Origin: Melioribacter roseus
Lineage (GTDB): Bacteria; Bacteroidota; Ignavibacteria; Ignavibacteriales; Melioribacteraceae
NCBI GenBank assembly: GCA_020724325.1
Contig: DYHC01000089.1
Coordinates: 231-7,708 of the forward strand
DNA length: 7,478 nucleotides
Direction of reading: 5' to 3'
Within the stretch, counting starts at the first letter, position 1, and each line of letters starts with the position of its first letter. Below the pieces are notes generated by a model, which was not told the origin of the DNA, made no database searches, and saw only the letters and a list, made by a program, of their open reading frames with translations. Made by a program: the position numbers and the translations under genes. Positions 1-6,276 of the stretch are shown here, one piece after another.

Positions 1-1752
1 GCAGAAAAGGAATCTAAAGATTTCATGCATACCGGAAAAATTATTCCTTTCTACTGCGTCCCAAAAGAACTACGCTCTGCAAATCTTGGGGATTTCAGTC
101 TGCGGCGAATAATAAATTACGCTGTTGATAATTTCTGCAACAATCTAACAGAAACACTTCCTGCAGATATTTTACAATTCTATAATTTCATGGAAATTAA
201 TTCCGCTGTTAGGAACTTGCACTTCCCGGAAAATTATACGTCCCTCCTTAATGCACAGAAAAGATTTAAGTTCGAGGAGCTGTTTTACTTAGAATGTATG
301 ATTGCATTAAAAAAAACTTTGATTGAAAAGAAAAAAAAAGCTGCCGCTTTTAAGACCGACACTAAATTAATTAAAAAATTTCTTGCAAGTCTTCCTTTCT
401 CCTTAACTCCTGCTCAATTAAAAGTATTAAGTGAAATCAGAAAAGATCTTGAAAGTAATAAACCGATGAACCGCTTACTGCAAGGAGATGTTGGCAGCGG
501 CAAAACAGTTGTCGCTCTTATAAGTTCATTAATTGTTATATCAAACGGCTTTCAAGCTGTCTTAATGTCGCCAACAGAAATTCTTGCCGACCAACATTAC
601 AAAAGAATTTCGAAATTATTGGAACCAATTGGAATTAATGTCGGTCTGTTGATAAGCGGACAAAAAAAATCTGAACGGCAAAAAATACTAAGTGATATAG
701 AGCACGGCGATATAAAATTAATAGTTGGTACGCACGCATTGATAGAAGACAATGTTGAATTCAATAGGATTGGTTTAGTAATTATTGATGAGCAGCATCG
801 GTTTGGTGTAATACAAAGATCCAAACTTATTCGCAAAGGAATTATGCCGGATGTACTTGTAATGACTGCAACACCAATACCACGGACACTTTCAATGACT
901 TTATACGGAGACCTTGATACTTCAATAATAGATGAAATGCCAATGAACCGTAAACCGGTTAAGACCTACTTGCGTGGAGAAGGAAAACTTAACGATGTAT
1001 ATAAATTTATTATCGATAAATCCTTAGAAGGTTACCAGACATTTTTAGTATATCCTCTTGTAGAAGAATCCGAGAAAATGGAGCTTAAAGCTGCCGAGAC
1101 CTATTACAACAATTTAAAAGAAAATCATCTCAAGGAATTAAAAGTCGGTTTAATCCACGGTAGAATGAGCTGGCAGCAAAAGGAGCAGGTGATGCTTGAA
1201 TTTGCATCAAAAAAATACGACGTACTGGTTTCGACCACTGTTATTGAGGTTGGAATCGATATTCCTGATGCAAATATTATTATCATAAACGATGCGTTCC
1301 GTTTCGGTTTATCACAATTACATCAACTTAGAGGGCGGGTAGGCAGAAGTGATAAGCAAGCTTATTGTATTTTGATAACTAAAGATGAATACGCCGTTAA
1401 AACAAATCAATTTAGCTTCGACTTCAATTATCTTTCCAGCGAACAAATTGAAAAAAATAAATCCATTATCCGGCTCAATTCGATGCTTAAATACAATAGC
1501 GGATTCGAATTATCGGAAATTGATATGAAGTTAAGAGGACAGGGAGATATATTCGGAACAAGGCAGAGCGGACTTCCGGAATTAAAGTACGCAAATGTAA
1601 TAACCGATTTCGATTTGCTCTCAGAAGCCAGAGAGATTGCTTTCAAAATTATTAATGATGATCCATCTTTGACGAAAGAAAATAATTCCATCATTAAAAA
1701 AAATCTGAAAGAAAATTTTTCCAGCAGCATTCTTCTTTCACAAATTGCGTAA
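1..1752 (+). CDS. recG: ATP-dependent DNA helicase RecG, 5'-truncated by window edge
   Basis: RecG is a cytoplasmic superfamily 2 helicase that remodels stalled replication forks and recombination junctions. The frame is open from base 1, and the residues before the first Met (AEKESKDF) continue the family pattern into HTGKIIPFY, so the Met at 25 is internal and the gene starts outside the window. The visible 583 residues begin near the end of the DNA-binding wedge domain; roughly 110-130 N-terminal residues are missing compared with the usual ~690. Motifs seen: Walker A GDVGSGKT (484-507), DEQH box (787-798), TATPIPRT (from 865), the motif V/VI block ending HQLRGRVGRS (1321-1350), and the RecG C-terminal element RGQGDIFGTRQSG (1534-1572). 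The C-terminus is complete, ending in TAA. No frameshift is seen. The next gene is 128 bp downstream on the same strand and functionally unrelated. Confidence 0.97.
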   Translation, partial: AEKESKDFMHTGKIIPFYCVPKELRSANLGDFSLRRIINYAVDNFCNNLTETLPADILQFYNFMEINSAVRNLHFPENYTSLLNAQKRFKFEELFYLECMIALKKTLIEKKKKAAAFKTDTKLIKKFLASLPFSLTPAQLKVLSEIRKDLESNKPMNRLLQGDVGSGKTVVALISSLIVISNGFQAVLMSPTEILADQHYKRISKLLEPIGINVGLLISGQKKSERQKILSDIEHGDIKLIVGTHALIEDNVEFNRIGLVIIDEQHRFGVIQRSKLIRKGIMPDVLVMTATPIPRTLSMTLYGDLDTSIIDEMPMNRKPVKTYLRGEGKLNDVYKFIIDKSLEGYQTFLVYPLVEESEKMELKAAETYYNNLKENHLKELKVGLIHGRMSWQQKEQVMLEFASKKYDVLVSTTVIEVGIDIPDANIIIINDAFRFGLSQLHQLRGRVGRSDKQAYCILITKDEYAVKTNQFSFDFNYLSSEQIEKNKSIIRLNSMLKYNSGFELSEIDMKLRGQGDIFGTRQSGLPELKYANVITDFDLLSEAREIAFKIINDDPSLTKENNSIIKKNLKENFSSSILLSQIA

Positions 1753-1815
1753 CAGCTCTTCAAATTTTTTTCTCTACGTTCTCATCTCATAGAATAAAAT
1801 TTTTTACCGTTTAAC

Positions 1816-1843
1816 TTGCAAAAGATTTCCAAATAGTTATATT
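1816..1843 (+). promoter_or_regulatory. possible sigma70-type promoter for the ATP-grasp/GNAT/kamA operon
   Basis: In the 128-bp gap after recG, TTGCAA (1816-1821) and TATATT (1838-1843) are separated by 16 bases. They match the -35 consensus at 4 of 6 and the -10 consensus at 5 of 6 positions. Transcription would start near 1850, giving a leader of about 30 nt before the TTG start at 1881. The whole gap is AT-rich, so chance matches are likely. I see no Bacteroidetes-type TAnnTTTG element. The gap also lacks an obvious hairpin terminator for recG, so read-through from recG is possible. Confidence 0.35.
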
Positions 1844-1858
1844 AGTAAGCAACGATTG

Positions 1859-1865
1859 AAAGGAA
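1859..1865 (+). promoter_or_regulatory. Shine-Dalgarno-like AAAGGAA upstream of a TTG start
   Basis: AAAGGAA lies 15 nt before the TTG at 1881, further than the usual 5-9 nt. An in-frame TGA at 1857-1859 rules out an upstream start, and the codons between (AAG GAA TTC TGT ATC AGT TCG) hold no usual start. The next in-frame ATG is about 100 codons inside the conserved domain. The TTG is therefore the best start despite the poor spacing. Confidence 0.45.
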
Positions 1866-1880
1866 TTCTGTATCAGTTCG

Positions 1881-2945
1881 TTGGTACAAAATAAAAACCT
1901 AAAAGTTGCACTAACATATAATGTAAAACCGGACGAATCTTCATCCGAATCCGCACCACTCTCTCTCAAATCAAAAAAATCTTCTTCATTCAACGATACT
2001 TACGCCGAATGGGATACTATTGAAACTGTAAACGCAATTAAAGAAGCACTTGAACTTCATCACGAAGTTACATTGATTGAAGCGAATATAGATGCTTTCG
2101 AAAAATTTAAGAAGGTTAATCCGGAAATTGTATTTAATGTTGCAGAATGTGCAAATGGTGTAAGCAGAGAAGCCAGAATCCCCGCAATGTTAGACATGCT
2201 TGGTATTCCATACACAGGATCGGATCCATTAACACTTGCAACTTGTCTGGATAAATCTAGAACAAAAGAAGTTCTTTCTTATCATGATGTGCCAACTTCA
2301 AAATTTATTTATGTAGAAAGCTTGGATGATCTTCAATACTTTAACCTTGCCTTCCCTGTAATTATGAAACCTGTTTCGGAAGGTTCGGGAAAAGGAATAT
2401 TCAATTCTTCCTTTGTAAATAATTTACCGGATCTAACCGAACGACTTTCTGAGAACCTAAATGCCTATAACCAGCCATTTATTATAGAAGAATATTTGCC
2501 AGGAAGAGAGTTTACCGTTGCTATTCTGGGTAACAATTCCGATACGGAAGTATTGCCAATTGTAGAAATTAACTTTAACGAGCTGCCCGGCAACCTGCTC
2601 CCAATTTATTCTTTTGAAGCTAAATGGGTAGTTGATACGCGCGATAATCCATTAAATATTTTTTCTTGTCCGGCAAAAATCGACAGAGAGCTGGAAGAAA
2701 AGATTAAAGCCGTTTGCTTAAAAACATATAAGGTACTCCGATGTAAAGATTGGAGCAGAATTGATTTGAGATTGGATGCTAATGGTGAACCAAATATTAT
2801 AGAAATAAATCCACTGCCCGGAATTCTTCCTAAACCCGAAGACAACTCATGTTTTCCAAAAGCAGCAAGGGCAAAGGGATTATCTTATGAAGAGATGATA
2901 AATAAGGTACTTACAATTGCAGCAAAGAGACATAATTTATTATGA
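1881..2945 (+). CDS. D-Ala-D-Ala-ligase-like ATP-grasp ligase (first of a tandem pair)
   Basis: Predicted cytoplasmic ATP-grasp enzyme that would activate a carboxylate as acyl phosphate and join it to an amine, as D-alanine-D-alanine ligase (Ddl) does. The 354 residues cover the Ddl fold: an N-terminal domain (FNVAEC, SREARIPAML, then LGIPYTGS near 107-114), the ATP-grasp domain with K163 and EGSGKG (167-172), hinge IIEEYLPGREFTVAILG (201-217), EAKW (246-249), and the metal ligands D295, E308 and N310, spaced as D257/E270/N272 of E. coli DdlB. R293 matches R255. Differences from Ddl: the GGxSxEREVS loop that binds the first D-Ala is absent and is replaced by a Ser/Lys-rich stretch (residues 17-40), and the position of DdlB Tyr216 is W249. 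The true substrates are therefore probably not two D-alanines. It begins with TTG and its stop overlaps the next start (ATGA). The fold is nearly certain; the substrate is unknown. Confidence 0.9.
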   Translation: MVQNKNLKVALTYNVKPDESSSESAPLSLKSKKSSSFNDTYAEWDTIETVNAIKEALELHHEVTLIEANIDAFEKFKKVNPEIVFNVAECANGVSREARIPAMLDMLGIPYTGSDPLTLATCLDKSRTKEVLSYHDVPTSKFIYVESLDDLQYFNLAFPVIMKPVSEGSGKGIFNSSFVNNLPDLTERLSENLNAYNQPFIIEEYLPGREFTVAILGNNSDTEVLPIVEINFNELPGNLLPIYSFEAKWVVDTRDNPLNIFSCPAKIDRELEEKIKAVCLKTYKVLRCKDWSRIDLRLDANGEPNIIEINPLPGILPKPEDNSCFPKAARAKGLSYEEMINKVLTIAAKRHNLL

Positions 2946-4000
2946 ATCTTGATAGAAAAATATTGATCTGTTATAACGAACCCACGCGTCTTTACAATAA
3001 TTACCTTGGTAAAGACATCTCAGATGATAAAGAAAATGTAGATCTGTCCGAAACTGATTTTCTGAAACAGATCGAAGAAATTCAGAGAATACTTGCCAGG
3101 AAGTACTTAAGCGTTGATACTCTTGCCGTCAACAGCGATATCAAGACATTAATTAAAAAAGTAAATCATTATTCTCCGGATGTAATTTTAAATTTTGTTG
3201 AATCGGTTGAAGGTGTTTCTAATCTCGAAAGTTACATTGCCGGCATTTTTGATCTTATGGGTATTCCATACACAGGAAACAGCCCTGTCTGTTTGGGCAA
3301 CTGTCTAATCAAATCACGTACAAAGCAGATTCTAAATTCGCATGGAATTAAAACCCCCAGGCATTTCATTACAAAACTTAACAAAGTTCCAACGCAGAGA
3401 GAATTGTTGTTAAGGTATCCAATGATTCTTAAGTTAGCACGCGAAGATGCAAGTATTGGTATATCTGAGTTTTCCGTTGTGAACAATTATGAATTGCTCA
3501 AACAGCGGCTCCATTATTTATATAATACTTACAGTCAGGAAGTATTAATTGAAGAATACATCGAAGGACGCGAATTAAACGTAGCAATACTTGGCGAACA
3601 AATTCTACCTATTTCCGAAATTCGTTTCGACGGCTTGCCGGAAGAACTTCCTAAAATTATAACATACGAAGCAAAATGGTCTCCGGAAAGTATTTATTAT
3701 AAACATACTACTCCAAAGTGTCCGGCTCCGCTCGAAAAAAAATTAAAATCGAGAATTGAACAAATGGCTTTAACTGCATATAAAACGCTTGAGTGTAGAG
3801 ATTATGCCAGAGTAGATATTCGGCTAAACAATAAAAACATTCCATATGTTATTGAAGTTAATCCGAATCCCGATATTTCTCCTGATTCCGGATTTGTCCG
3901 TTCTGCTGCGGCTGCAGGTATTGTTTATGAAGAACTGCTATATCAATTAACTCACTTGGCATTACAGAGATTACAATATGATACGCAAGCTGCAATCTAA
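2942..4000 (+). CDS. D-Ala-D-Ala-ligase-like ATP-grasp ligase (second of a tandem pair)
   Basis: A 352-residue relative of the preceding gene with the same layout: first strand ILICYNEP, an insert of about 30 acidic/polar residues, ILNFVESVEGVS (82-93), IPYTG (108-112), KSRTK (124-128), ATP-binding K164, hinge LIEEYIEGRELNVAILG (202-218), EAKW (243-246), R290, and metal ligands D292, E305 and N307 at Ddl spacing. It is therefore likely active. It diverges where its partner is canonical: the glycine-rich loop EGSGKG becomes EDASIG (168-173), the proline after K164 is Leu, and SREARIPA becomes SNLESYIA. Like its partner it lacks the Ddl N-terminal GGxSxE loop and has Trp at the Tyr216 position. 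The start ATG overlaps the upstream TGA (ATGA), indicating translational coupling. The pair probably arose by duplication and split substrates; alternatively they act as a heteromer. Neither can be settled from sequence. Confidence 0.9.
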   Translation: MNLDRKILICYNEPTRLYNNYLGKDISDDKENVDLSETDFLKQIEEIQRILARKYLSVDTLAVNSDIKTLIKKVNHYSPDVILNFVESVEGVSNLESYIAGIFDLMGIPYTGNSPVCLGNCLIKSRTKQILNSHGIKTPRHFITKLNKVPTQRELLLRYPMILKLAREDASIGISEFSVVNNYELLKQRLHYLYNTYSQEVLIEEYIEGRELNVAILGEQILPISEIRFDGLPEELPKIITYEAKWSPESIYYKHTTPKCPAPLEKKLKSRIEQMALTAYKTLECRDYARVDIRLNNKNIPYVIEVNPNPDISPDSGFVRSAAAAGIVYEELLYQLTHLALQRLQYDTQAAI

Positions 4001-4448
4001 AGATAGAACACGACTGGTTGAAATTATTGACGGTACTGATAATTTCAGTCAGGAAGAAAAAAAAGTTGCCATAGAATTAATTGACGAAGCACTTGGTAAT
4101 GTAAATAACGGATACTACAATATTTTCGTTTATGAAGAGGGCGGAAAAATATCCGGTTATCATTGCACAGGGAAGAGAGCGTTAACAGACGGAACATACG
4201 ATCTATTCTGGATAGTTGTAGATAGTAAAATTCAGAATAAAGGGGTTGGTAAAAAACTATTGGACCATGCAGAAAGTTTTGTTAAAGAAAACAATGGAAG
4301 ATGGATTCTTGCAGAAACATCTTCAAAGGATAATTATGATGCAACAAGAAATTTTTATTTCAGAAATAATTATTCAATAATTGCAGAGATAAAAGATTTT
4401 TATAGAGTAAATGATCATTTAATCGTTTTTGGAAAATATATAAAATAA
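3978..4448 (+). CDS. GNAT-family N-acetyltransferase
   Basis: A 156-residue single-domain GNAT protein expected to transfer acetyl from acetyl-CoA to an amine in the cytoplasm. The start MIRKLQSKD is the typical first GNAT strand. The acetyl-CoA loop is QNKGVGKKLL (86-95) after the strand LFWIVVD (76-82). The C-terminal part shows the GNAT pattern in which FYFRNNYSIIAEIKDFY (126-142) follows an ETSS/NYDATR segment. Its ATG lies 23 nt inside the end of the second ATP-grasp gene in another frame, so translation is probably coupled; the following gene starts 21 nt later. By position next to a lysine 2,3-aminomutase homologue it may acetylate beta-lysine or a peptide containing it, as AblB/YodP do. 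As I recall them, those enzymes are considerably longer, so orthology is not claimed. A role in acetylating the ligase product for self-protection or maturation is equally possible. Confidence 0.9.
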   Translation: MIRKLQSKDRTRLVEIIDGTDNFSQEEKKVAIELIDEALGNVNNGYYNIFVYEEGGKISGYHCTGKRALTDGTYDLFWIVVDSKIQNKGVGKKLLDHAESFVKENNGRWILAETSSKDNYDATRNFYFRNNYSIIAEIKDFYRVNDHLIVFGKYIK

Positions 4449-4456
4449 CAAAACAC

Positions 4457-4462
4457 AAAGGG
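4457..4462 (+). promoter_or_regulatory. ribosome binding site of the aminomutase gene
   Basis: AAAGGG sits 7 nt before the ATG at 4470, in the 21-nt gap after the acetyltransferase stop. It is the best-spaced Shine-Dalgarno site in the operon and fixes the start; the encoded N-terminus (ELWQQMVRDSIHTVDQL) also aligns with the start of the lysine 2,3-aminomutase domain. Confidence 0.7.
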
Positions 4463-4469
4463 CATAATC

Positions 4470-5666
4470 ATGGAACTCTGGCAGCAAATGGTTAGAGACA
4501 GTATTCATACTGTAGATCAGCTGGTAGAAAAATTTAATATAGATAGAAAAGTTGCTGAAGGACTAGACGAGTTCTTTCAAGCAAGAATAAATCCTTACTA
4601 TCTTAGTCTTATTAGGTATCCGGGGGATCCAATTTGGCTGCAATGTGTTCCGGACATAAAAGAATTGGAAGACATAGACGGCTACGAAGACCCACTTCAG
4701 GAAGATGCAATGAGCCCTGTTCCAAATATTACACATCGATACCCGGATCGTGCTCTTTTTTTAACAACAAGTCAATGCGGTATGTATTGCCGCTTTTGTA
4801 CAAGAAAAAGGAAAGTTGGTAATTCCGATAAGATTTCTATGAGACAGCTTGAATCCGCATTTAAGTATCTCGAACAGCATACGGAAATACGCGATGTTGT
4901 TATGTCTGGCGGCGATCCTTTGATGCTGACCGATACAATGCTTGAGAAAATTTTGCAACGATTGAGCGCCATTCCGCACATAGAAATAATCCGTTTAGGA
5001 ACAAAAATGCCATGCGTTTTACCTCATCGAATTACACCTAAACTTTGCGAAATGTTGAAGAAGTATCATCCAATCTATATTAACACTCATTTTAATCATC
5101 CGTGGGAAATTACTCCGGAAAGTACTAAAGCATGCGAAATGCTTGCAAATGCCGGATGCCCGGTTCAAAATCAAGCCGTGTTAATGAAAGGCGTTAATGA
5201 TGATACAGAAACATTGAAAGAGCTATTCACAAAACTTTTGAAGATTAGAGTAAAGCCATATTATCTTTACATGGCAGATGAAACTAGAGGAGCGAATCAT
5301 TTCCGGACTTCGATTGACAAAGGATTGGAAATTATGTTTGCATTGCGCGGAAATATCAGCGGACTTGCTATTCCTCACTTTGTAATTGATGCGCCGGGTG
5401 GAGGCGGCAAAATTCCAATATTACCTCAGTATGTTCTTCATAAAGATGAAAACAGTATTGTTCTCCGTAATTATAAAAACCAGATTTATGCTTACCACGA
5501 AGCAAAGAATGGAAACGGAAATGGTCACGGACAAATAACAGATAACGATGTAGATAAGATAGAAGTTGAAATAACAGGAAAAAAGAATGGTTCTTCTAAG
5601 AAGCCGAAGAATTATAAAGATGATGCCGATGTTTCCCTGCCAGTTATTGAGTCTAGTAAAAATTAA
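4470..5666 (+). CDS. kamA: lysine 2,3-aminomutase-family radical SAM/PLP enzyme (KamA)
   Basis: Predicted cytoplasmic enzyme moving the alpha-amino group of L-lysine to the beta carbon to give beta-lysine, using a [4Fe-4S] cluster, S-adenosylmethionine and pyridoxal phosphate. The 398 residues show C103-x3-C107-x2-C110 (cluster), R112, SGGD (146-149, SAM binding), THFNHPWE (206-213) and PGGGGK with PLP-binding K314. Compared from memory with the Clostridium subterminale enzyme, D270 and D307 correspond to Asp293 and Asp330, which hold the lysine epsilon-amine; glutamate 2,3-aminomutase replaces these with Lys and Asn. Lysine is thus the favoured substrate. The structural zinc site of the clostridial enzyme is missing: Asp245 stands at the Cys268 position and no cysteine follows residue 230. 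After residue 345 there is an NGNGNGHG linker and a Lys/Asp-rich tail of about 45 residues. It is the last gene of the operon, ended by the hairpin at 5686. EF-P-modifying EpmB is a relative, but no epmA or efp is seen here. Confidence 0.92.
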   Translation: MELWQQMVRDSIHTVDQLVEKFNIDRKVAEGLDEFFQARINPYYLSLIRYPGDPIWLQCVPDIKELEDIDGYEDPLQEDAMSPVPNITHRYPDRALFLTTSQCGMYCRFCTRKRKVGNSDKISMRQLESAFKYLEQHTEIRDVVMSGGDPLMLTDTMLEKILQRLSAIPHIEIIRLGTKMPCVLPHRITPKLCEMLKKYHPIYINTHFNHPWEITPESTKACEMLANAGCPVQNQAVLMKGVNDDTETLKELFTKLLKIRVKPYYLYMADETRGANHFRTSIDKGLEIMFALRGNISGLAIPHFVIDAPGGGGKIPILPQYVLHKDENSIVLRNYKNQIYAYHEAKNGNGNGHGQITDNDVDKIEVEITGKKNGSSKKPKNYKDDADVSLPVIESSKN

Positions 5667-5685
5667 TTGTTGTTATTGATTGAAT

Positions 5686-5732
5686 AAAAAGCGGCTGTCT
5701 CATTTGGAAAATTTCATTTGAGACGGCTTTTT
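5686..5732. terminator. bidirectional rho-independent terminator between convergent genes
   Basis: AAAAAG (5686-5691) and GTCTCA (5697-5702) face TGAGAC (5719-5724) and GGCTTTTT (5725-5732). The six-pair core stem encloses a 16-nt loop and extends outward through G-C and G-U pairs with a small left-arm asymmetry. The A-run on the left and T-run on the right let it act in both directions, ending the kamA operon on the plus strand and the thioredoxin/NAD kinase transcript on the minus strand. It occupies most of the 93-bp gap. Confidence 0.82.
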
Positions 5733-5759
5733 GTTATCCACACATTGTTAATTACCGTT

Positions 5760-6266
5760 TCATAAATTGTGTAATATTTTATTGAAGTCATTTTCCAAAG
5801 TCGTTTTAGGTGTTTCAATAATTCTTCCTAATTCTTTTCCGTTGATATAAAAAATAAATGTAGGAACGTATTTAATCTCCAGTGAAGCAATATTTCCATC
5901 AGGGCTATCTTTTTTTCTATCAACAAAATTTATTGTTAGCAAGTTGTTATTAAATTTTAACTCGTCAAGAATTCGTAAAAATCTTGGAACCTCTCTCCTG
6001 CTGTCGCTGCACCATGTTCCTGTTATAATTAAAATAGAAAGACCATCCAGTTTTTGTTTTATAGAATCTAAAGCTGCGGTGTTAAATTCATAATTATCAT
6101 ACTCGGGTTCATACCACCAGGCAAAATTTGAATCCAGCATTGCGGTTTTGTCGCAAATTCCTATAAGCATTGGCTTGCCTGAACGTTCATCGGTAACAAG
6201 TTTATTTTTATCTTGAGAATAAATTGGAGATAAGAGAATCAGCAGAGCAAATAATATTTTTTTCAT
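5760..6266 (-). CDS. exported thioredoxin-fold protein with a single-cysteine CxxS site
   Basis: A 168-residue protein beginning MKKILFALLILLSPIYSQ, a short Sec-type signal peptide (Lys-Lys, hydrophobic core, likely cut near Ser17/Gln18). There is no lipobox cysteine, so the mature protein should be soluble in the periplasm. The thioredoxin fold is shown by LSILIITGTWCSDSRREVPRF (from 76), with W85-C86-S87-D88-S89 at the active site, and by the cis-proline segment YVPTFIFYINGKE (133-145). The resolving cysteine is Ser89, so the site is CxxS rather than CxxC; the only other cysteine in the mature part is C38. It may therefore work as a monothiol/isomerase-like protein or pair C86 with C38. The start has AGAGGA four bases upstream, overlapping the NAD kinase stop; the genes are 8 nt apart and surely cotranscribed. 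Its client is unknown. Confidence 0.88.
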   Translation of the reverse strand: MKKILFALLILLSPIYSQDKNKLVTDERSGKPMLIGICDKTAMLDSNFAWWYEPEYDNYEFNTAALDSIKQKLDGLSILIITGTWCSDSRREVPRFLRILDELKFNNNLLTINFVDRKKDSPDGNIASLEIKYVPTFIFYINGKELGRIIETPKTTLENDFNKILHNL

Positions 6267-6270
6267 TCTA

Positions 6271-6276
6271 TCCTCT
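6271..6276 (-). promoter_or_regulatory. ribosome binding site of the thioredoxin-like gene
   Basis: Read on the minus strand, AGAGGA lies 4 nt before the ATG (6266-6264) and shares bases with the TAG stop of the upstream NAD kinase gene, which suggests coupled translation and confirms the start in front of the signal peptide. Confidence 0.65.

Noticed and set aside
597..836. Minus-strand 79-codon frame inside recG
   Set aside because: Opposite the DEQH-box region of recG, no start signal and no family resemblance.
1428..1763. Minus-strand 111-codon frame inside recG
   Set aside because: Lies opposite the conserved RecG C-terminal motifs; composition (Ser/Leu/Phe-rich) is that of an antisense shadow.
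1753..1815. T-rich stretch after recG as a terminator
   Set aside because: There are T runs (around 1764-1770 and 1799-1805) but I could not find a GC-containing hairpin in front of them.
1811..1993. Minus-strand 60-codon frame covering the upstream gap and the start of the first ATP-grasp gene
   Set aside because: Shadow of the Ser/Lys-rich N-terminal region; no recognisable protein, and it runs antisense across the operon start.
1881..4000. Bona fide cell-wall D-alanine-D-alanine ligase or VanA-type resistance ligase
   Set aside because: The D-Ala-binding N-terminal loop is missing in both copies, and no vanH, vanX or mur genes accompany them.
4634..4981. One plus-strand and two minus-strand short frames inside kamA
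   Set aside because: They overlap the essential cysteine cluster region of the aminomutase and resemble no known family.
4470..5666. EpmB (EF-P beta-lysylation) instead of free-lysine aminomutase
   Set aside because: The length and the KamA-type N-terminal domain fit the free-lysine enzyme better, and neither epmA nor efp is nearby; not formally excluded.
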